A stretch of 64,000 nt of DNA, from assembly GCF_014633365.1 (NCBI RefSeq), contig NC_068344.1, positions 11,113,669 to 11,177,668 of the forward strand, read 5' to 3'. The translations under genes were made by a program, and so were the position numbers. This DNA is from Diospyros lotus (lineage: Eukaryota > Streptophyta > Magnoliopsida > Ericales > Ebenaceae). The notes under the pieces are model-generated. The model was given only the letters and a program-made list of their open reading frames with translations. It ran no database searches and was not told the origin of the DNA. This document shows, piece by piece, positions 58,105 through 64,000 of this stretch (position 1 is its first letter; each line of letters opens with the position of its first letter).

Positions 58105-59560
58105 AATTGTCAATATTATCATCACCTGAATACCTCAATCACATATTGTTTTTAACCTTAACAAATATTCTAGTTCGCATTTATTACACATCCAATGCTT
58201 AGAAGGCATGTCGTGTCTTTCACAGAATTTCCTATTGTAGCTCTTTACACACATATTCCAAAATAATCTATACCACTCCGTGAGTTTATTCTATAAATAT
58301 ATCATCTATAATCATCATTCACAAGATATTTGGTAAAATTTTTAGAAAATTGTAAGAATTCTTTATTCTATTTCCATTTCTTCAAACAACTGGGGATATT
58401 TCTTCTTAATTGTATCCTCGAGTTCCCATATTACTTCCTCTTCTGTGTGATTTCTCCACTGAATCTTTACTGAGGAATTACTTTATTCCTTAAAACTTGG
58501 TTGCGATGATCCAAGATTTGTTCTGGTGATTTCGGATAGGTCAAATTATCTTTTAGCTCAAACGTTTCTACTTAAATTTCATGGGTCGGATCGAGTATAT
58601 ATTTTTGCAACAGGGACACATGGAAAACATCATGTATATATTTTAAACAAGTTGGCTAGAAGCTCTAAATGGTAAGCCAGAGGCCGAACTCGATCTATGA
58701 TCGGATAGGGCCCTATGTACCGTGGCTTCAATTTTCCTTTCTTCCCTCCACGTGTTGCCAAGTGTTGAGGTGATAACTTAAGGTACACAAGACCCCAACT
58801 TCAAATTCCAAATCATGTCTCCTCCTATCTGCATATGATTTTTGTCAGCTTTGGGCATCTCAGATCCTTCCTTGGATTAGCAGAATCTTTTCTGTGGTTT
58901 GCTGCACCAGCTTAGGTTCTAATATCTACCTCTCTCCTACCTCAATCCAACAGATTGGTGATCGACATTTTCTTTCATATAGAGTCTCGTAAGTGCCATC
59001 ACAACATTGTCGTGGTAACTGTTATTATATGCAAATTTTACTAGTTGTAGGTGCTCTTCCCAACTACCTTTAAAATGTAGAGCATAAGATCTAAACATAT
59101 CCTCAAGTGTCTGAATGGTCATTTTAGATTGCCCATCGGTCTACTGATAATAGGTTGTATTGAGTTTAAATTGTGTCACCATGCATTCCTATAAGCTTCC
59201 CCAAAATCTTGAGGTGAACTTCAGATCTCAATCAAAGACTATACTTATTGATGTGCCATAAAGCCTAACTATTTCTCCAATATACTGCTTTGCAAATTTT
59301 CGTGCTGGCCTGTCCATCCATGTAGGCAAGAAATGTGCTGATTTTGTTAATCTATCTACAATAACCCAGATCGCATCGTTAACTTTCTAATTTTTTTGGA
59401 ATCTCTCACTTCCATTCAAGGATGTCTAAGGATTTCATTAACCTTACTGGTTTCTGATGCTCGATCTTGACCCTTTCACATGTATCACATCGGGCTACTT
59501 TCTTACCACACTAGTTTTCATTCCTAGCCACCAATAGATCTCTCAAATATCTCTATACAT
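58105..59560 (-). pseudogene. Ty3/gypsy integrase remnant
   Basis: The minus strand carries integrase core and C-terminal pieces in several frames. SYALHFKGSWEEHLQLVKFA followed by YNNSYH (about 59000-59090) is the conserved stretch after the catalytic core. Near 58390-58450 EVIWELEDTIKKKYPQLFEE is the typical C-terminal end of this lineage. The core around 59150-59560 is identifiable only piecemeal, with many stops. It is dead. Confidence 0.78.
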
Positions 59561-59699
59561 CTTTGTGGCTCCCAGATGTACTGTATATTGAGCTTTGTGA
59601 GCCTCGTCTAGAATTTTTTGCCTTAATTCTTGAAGATTAAACATGTATATCCTCCCCCAAAACTTAAGAATTCCATATCGTATCTCAAAGTCAAGATCC

Positions 59700-61115
59700 T
59701 TGGGCTAACCGTGCTCATTTACCCATAAACGTATATGTTTGTCAAACACATATACCTCTCGTATCTCGTTCATCAAATCCAGCTGAAATGTTATGCCATC
59801 AATAAGGACGGACAATCCTCTCGGCACTACACTCACCGTTAGTTGGCTAAAAGTTTTCAAGAGATGCCACTCACGGGCCATCAACCCGGCCATAACTATA
59901 GGCACACTCCTAGTCAAAGCGTCAACCACCACATTGGCACGTCCCGGGTGATATTGAATGGTGCAGTCATAGTCCTTAAGAAATTCCATCCACCATCGCT
60001 ACCTAAGGTTCAACTTCTTTTGCAAGAACACATACTTTAGGCTCTTATGGTCAGTAAACACCTTAAATGTCTCACCGTATAAGTAGTGCCTCTATAGCTT
60101 TAGAGTGTATACCACAACTGCCAGCTCCAAGTCATGTGTCAGGTAATTTATTTCGTGCTTTTTCAATTAACATGATCCATAAGTAATCACTCGACCATGT
60201 TGCATTAACATACAACCCAATCCTATATTGAGGCATCAATATACACAACATACCCTTCAATCCCACTTGGCATAGCTAAGACAGGTGCTGAGGTCAAACT
60301 AGCCTTAAGTTCTTGGAAATTTTTCTCACATTCGATAGTCCACTCGAATCTGACTCTCTTTTGCATGAGCATTGTCAGGGGTGCAACTATCGTTGAAAAT
60401 CCCTTCATGAACCTTCGGTAATAGCCTGCCAACCCTAGAAAACTTGGCACTTCAATTACACTAGTAAGTTGTTTCCACCCTTGAACAACCTCAATCTTGG
60501 CTGGATCCACCTTAATTCCGTCGGTCAATATTACATGCCCCAAAAATGCTACTTGAGACAGGCAAAACTCGCATTTCGAAAACTTAATGTACAATTGGTG
60601 TTGTCTAAGAGTCTCCAACATTGTCCTCAAATGTTCCTCATGCTTATCTTCATCCGAGGAATACATCAATATGTCATTAATAAATACAATCACAAATTTG
60701 TCTAGATAAGGTCGAAATACCTTGTTCATTAAGTCCATAAATATGGCTGGTGCATTGGTAAGTCCAAACGACATCACTAAGTATTCATAATGTCCATACA
60801 TAGATCGGAATGCCATTTTTGGTACATCATCAGGCTTAATCCCCATTTGGCAGTATTTAGACCTCAAATCAATTTTGAGAACACCTTTGCCCCTCATAGT
60901 TGATCAAATAATTCATCAATTCGTGGAAATAGGTATTTATTTTTCACCGTGACCTTACTTAGTTGACAGTAGGCAATACACATTCTTAGACTCTTGTCTT
61001 TCTTCTTCACGAATAATACTAGTGTGCCCCACAGTGACACACTTAGTCTAATGAACCCTTTGTCAGTCAACTCCTGCAATTGACTCTTTAACTCTCTTAT
61101 TTCTACTAGTGCCAT
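59700..61115 (-). pseudogene. Ty3/gypsy reverse transcriptase-RNase H remnant
   Basis: RT blocks in order on the minus strand: [40 protein letters not shown], then [76 protein letters not shown]. The active-site motif reads FINDIL where F-x-D-D is expected, so one catalytic aspartate is asparagine. RNase H is degraded between 60222 and 59990; its end is recognisable as [20 protein letters not shown]. Stops lie at 60896 and at several points downstream. Confidence 0.88.
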
Positions 61116-61425
61116 TCAGTATGATGGTATTGATATGGGTCAATTTCCAGGTATTAATTCAATAGAAAATTCAATCTTTCTAGGTAGTGGTAATCCAGGT
61201 AGATCTTTCGAAAACACATCCCCTAATTCTTGTACTATTCATACTTGTTCAACCCTTGGTGTCTCTTTTTCCACTAATTAATCACTAGCTAGGTACCTAT
61301 AAGCCCCTTTGTTCATCAGTCTTATTGCTTTATGTGCCGAAATTATCTTCCTTTTCTTGGGGTCACCCTATCCCTAAAACCTCACTAGTTTTCTCTTCGG
61401 CATTCCTTAGGGTCACCATTTTCTT

Positions 61426-61740
61426 CTAGCAATCCACATTGGCACCATGATTAGATAAGAAATCCATCCCTATGATGACATCGAAATCATTTACGTCTAG
61501 TAATATTAAATCAACTTGGGATTTACTATCACCTATGTTAACCCCACAATTTTTAATTTGCCTTATGGTTTCCATAGTCTTTCCCACAGGTGTGGAGATA
61601 ATCATTAAACACCCTAAGGATTCAATTTCTATTTCCATTCCCCTAACCAATGCATGTGATATGAAAGAATGTGTAGATCATGGATCTATTAATGCATGCA
61701 CAGGGATTTTCAATATGAAAAGTGTACCTTGAATGACTGC
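61426..61740 (-). pseudogene. Ty3/gypsy aspartic protease remnant
   Basis: On the minus strand the active-site region reads L-I-D-P, then a TGA, then STHSFISHALV, so the catalytic aspartate is present but a stop falls at the next-but-one codon. The downstream part VILLD-like NDFDVIIGMDFLSNHGAN, the conserved second half of plant Ty3 proteases, is intact. Confidence 0.8.
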
Positions 61741-62096
61741 AAGATCTACCTTTGAGTCTTCCTCATCGGAACTGATCGCAATGATCTCAACACTATTTAC
61801 TTCCTCTATTTCCCCATGGTCCCCATCCTTTTCTTGGTAGAGAATCGCCTCTTCATCTATAGCTTCCTCAAATATCTGAGCGACATGTTTGCAAAGTTAT
61901 TAACAAAAGAAGTATAATGACTCATAGTCGCCTAACTATTGGATCCATTCTGCAAGAGCCCTCTAATCTCCCTCGAGATGGTTTATTAGGAAATCAATCT
62001 AAACATGTGTTAGGTTGGGCTATTGGTAACTATTTGGGGGTACATCCTCTATAATATCTTCAAGAACATTAAGATATCCAAATAAGTCAACGACCA
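61741..62096 (-). pseudogene. Ty3/gypsy gag-protease linker remnant
   Basis: Low-complexity acidic coding on the minus strand continues upstream of the protease but has no intact knuckle. It is cut at 62096/62097 by the next LTR. Confidence 0.45.
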
Positions 62097-64000
62097 TGTA
62101 ACACCCCGCTTTCCAAGCATGTTATATCTTAGGACAATTTTGGGATAATATTTTTTTTTCTATTCAAAACCACGACTAAACCATATCGTTCCTCATATCT
62201 ATCCCAAAATTTTCATTCATCTATCTCGAATGAGAACATCATAAACATCAATTGCAGGAGCTAGAATCAAACCTTAACTTTAACATTAATTAATAAAAAG
62301 GTTATACATCATCACTATTCAAAACATTCAGAATTCAAAGTAGTAGAACTTAAATACATAGGCTACATAACATACATTCATTACATCATGCACTTTGCTA
62401 AGTGCCATTACATGCCTCTTTCATCCTCGTTCCTGCTACAATCTCCATCAGAAACCTTTGAATATTTCAGGGGCAAAACCCAAGTTAGATGATGAATCAT
62501 CTAAGTAAGGGTGCGACATTTAATGCATATGTATGTATGCAATGCAACTCTCATTATTACTCTATGTTTGGGTCGACTGCACCCAACTATTGTCTGTCAT
62601 TTTTACAGTCTCTCTACCAGACCGAGGTGTATAGGTGCACCCTTGGCAAAGCAACAGCGCCAGTACCTAATCCCAAACCCATGCAACGTATAATCGTGAA
62701 TCTCATCATGCTCATATTCATATTTCATCATCAGAAAATGTAAATGCACTCTACGTGATGCATAGCATACCAAGATATGACAACATGATAACAAAACGCT
62801 TTCATGAAACTGGATTTTTGGGTTGAACCACTTACCTCAAACGCATATCAAAATATCTCGATTCTCGTGCCAAGCTTTTAACGATCTCAATTCCAAACCT
62901 GAACATACCCTAGTCATCATATTTATTTAAATAAATATCAATATTCTATTTTTCCTAATTTCTCATAATTTTCTCTATATCTTCCTATTTTCCTCAATAA
63001 TTCCTTAATAATTTCAAACTAAATATTTCTCAAACATTTTCTCAAATATTCTCTATAACAATTCATAAAATAATTTTCTTGATTTTTTTAGAATGTTCTA
63101 GGAAATATTACTCACCTTAACTTAGCCTCTTCGGCTTCCTTGGTATGCGTGTTATGACCTTGGAATGCATGCCTGGACAATTTCCTAGCCCCAAGCATGC
63201 TCTTGAAGCCTCGAATTAATTCCTGCAATCTTTTGAAATTTTTCAGGAACATTTTCCCATTTTTCCTTATTTTTCTCCATTTTCTTTTCTTTTTTTTCTT
63301 CTTTTCTTTCTTCTTCTTCTTCTTCTTCTCTGTTTCTTCCTCCGCCGACTTACGCTCACAGCCCCTACTAAGTCGGTCATTCTCGTTTCCCCAGCCACCA
63401 TAGCCCACCTTGTCGGTCGCTGTCGAAGTTCGCTAGTGCACCACCCAGCTCCATTGTGCGGCTTACTGCTCCCGGCCATGGCCACCGCATGCTCGTGATT
63501 ATGGTTGCGCTTGCTACTGCGGCCGCCTTCGAGTGATGCTTCTATCGCGCGCCATCATGCTTGCTGGCCGAGACCTCGCCACCGGTCGCCTCCCGTCGCA
63601 GCTGCTCCGCCACCAACCTCTATCGCGACCGCTTCAAGTCGCTGCCATAGCCAAGGCTACTTGCTTCAGGCCGCCTTCGATCGGCCAACTTCCTCACTCT
63701 CTCGATCTCTCCATCAATCTCTCATTCTTGGCCTTGCCCTCTCTCCCTCGATCTCCTTGCCCTCTGTTTCTCTTGGCCAAGCTCTCTCTCAAACTCCCTG
63801 CTTCTCTTAGTTCTCTTCTTCATCTCTCTCAAATTCTCCCTCTTTAATTATGGGCTAACTCACTGGCCCACACCAGCCTTTGTCATCAATTATTGCGGAT
63901 TTCCCTTCTCAAATCACGTTACAAATTTCCTCCAAATCTGGTGTAATTCTCGACCGACTCACATACATGCGCGTGCACAGCTGTAAATGTATATACATAT
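62097..64000 (-). repeat. Second copy of the 2.5-kb LTR family (truncated by window end)
   Basis: It begins tgtaacaccccgctttcc and stays alignable with 53103-54990: the shared stretches include caaaacccaagttagatga then tgaatcatctaagtaaggg (62472-62510 versus 53489-53525), gccgaggtgtatgggtgcac, a pyrimidine tract (63260-63345) and a GC-rich block (63345-63680). Whether it is a full element's LTR or another solo LTR cannot be told from this window. It is inserted in the gag region of the decayed Ty3 element. Confidence 0.85.

Larger units (their letters stand above)
55813..62096 (-). mobile_element. Decayed minus-strand Ty3/gypsy retrotransposon (3' LTR to gag)
   Basis: On the minus strand: part of gag, protease, RT, RNase H, integrase, purine tract and a probable 254-bp 3' LTR. 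The gag end is cut at 62097 by another LTR, and the 3' part is split by a 1.88-kb insertion (56222-58099). The 5' LTR lies outside the window. Confidence 0.82.

Noticed and set aside
63112..63847. Overlapping open frames on both strands near the window end
   Set aside because: Same GC-rich and pyrimidine part of the second LTR copy; no family resemblance and different frames open in the other copy.
1..64000. CRISPR arrays, operons, bacterial defence or phage-like systems
   Set aside because: No regularly spaced repeats with unique spacers and no prokaryotic gene organisation; the window is plant nuclear DNA.

Overview
This is nuclear DNA of a flowering plant, most likely a dicot or magnoliid; I cannot name the species. 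The evidence is AT-rich sequence, spliced genes with GT-AG introns, three recognisable plant protein genes, and a dense load of plant-type transposable elements (Ty3/gypsy, Ty1/copia, RTE-type LINE, Au-like SINE, hAT). Nothing looks bacterial or plasmid-like.

Layout. 1-9315: a nest of decayed retrotransposons. A plus-strand Ty3/gypsy chromovirus end (1-2722) abuts a minus-strand Ty3/gypsy 5' half (2723-6004, with LTR, primer-binding site, gag, protease and RT), which abuts the 3' half of a plus-strand Ty1/copia element (6005-9315). 9810-13415: a complete non-autonomous LTR retrotransposon with matching TATCC target duplications. It has no pol but carries an intronless fragment resembling the host CCR4-NOT subunit NOT2/VIP2 next to a gag-like region. 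14237-19596: the last eight exons of a DExH-box RNA helicase with a C-terminal dsRNA-binding domain; its upstream exons are not in the window, and its introns hold LINE, SINE and LTR relics. 19597-27590: AT- and microsatellite-rich intergenic DNA. 27591-37393: a complete 12-coding-exon gene for a base-exchange phosphatidylserine synthase (PSS1), with a probable 5' UTR intron. 38563-51392: a convergent minus-strand gene for a cyclin-D1-binding protein 1 (GCIP) homologue in four exons. Its 10.2-kb third intron holds an approximately 8-kb fold-back hAT element, whose left arm was later hit by an RTE LINE. 53103-55627: a 2.5-kb solo LTR flanked by AGAAC. 55813-62096: a decayed minus-strand Ty3/gypsy element broken by a 1.88-kb insertion flanked by CCCTC. 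62097-64000: the start of a second copy of the 2.5-kb LTR family, cut by the window end.

The three host genes are housekeeping genes of unrelated function (RNA remodelling, phospholipid synthesis, cell-cycle/transcription regulation) and do not form a pathway. The most interesting structures are the retrotransposon carrying the NOT2-like fragment and the very large inverted repeat inside the GCIP-homologue intron, which would put a kilobase-scale hairpin in the pre-mRNA. Exon boundaries were placed by hand from splice consensus, reading frame and family resemblance. Element boundaries rest on TG...CA ends, target-site duplications and repeat alignment by eye.
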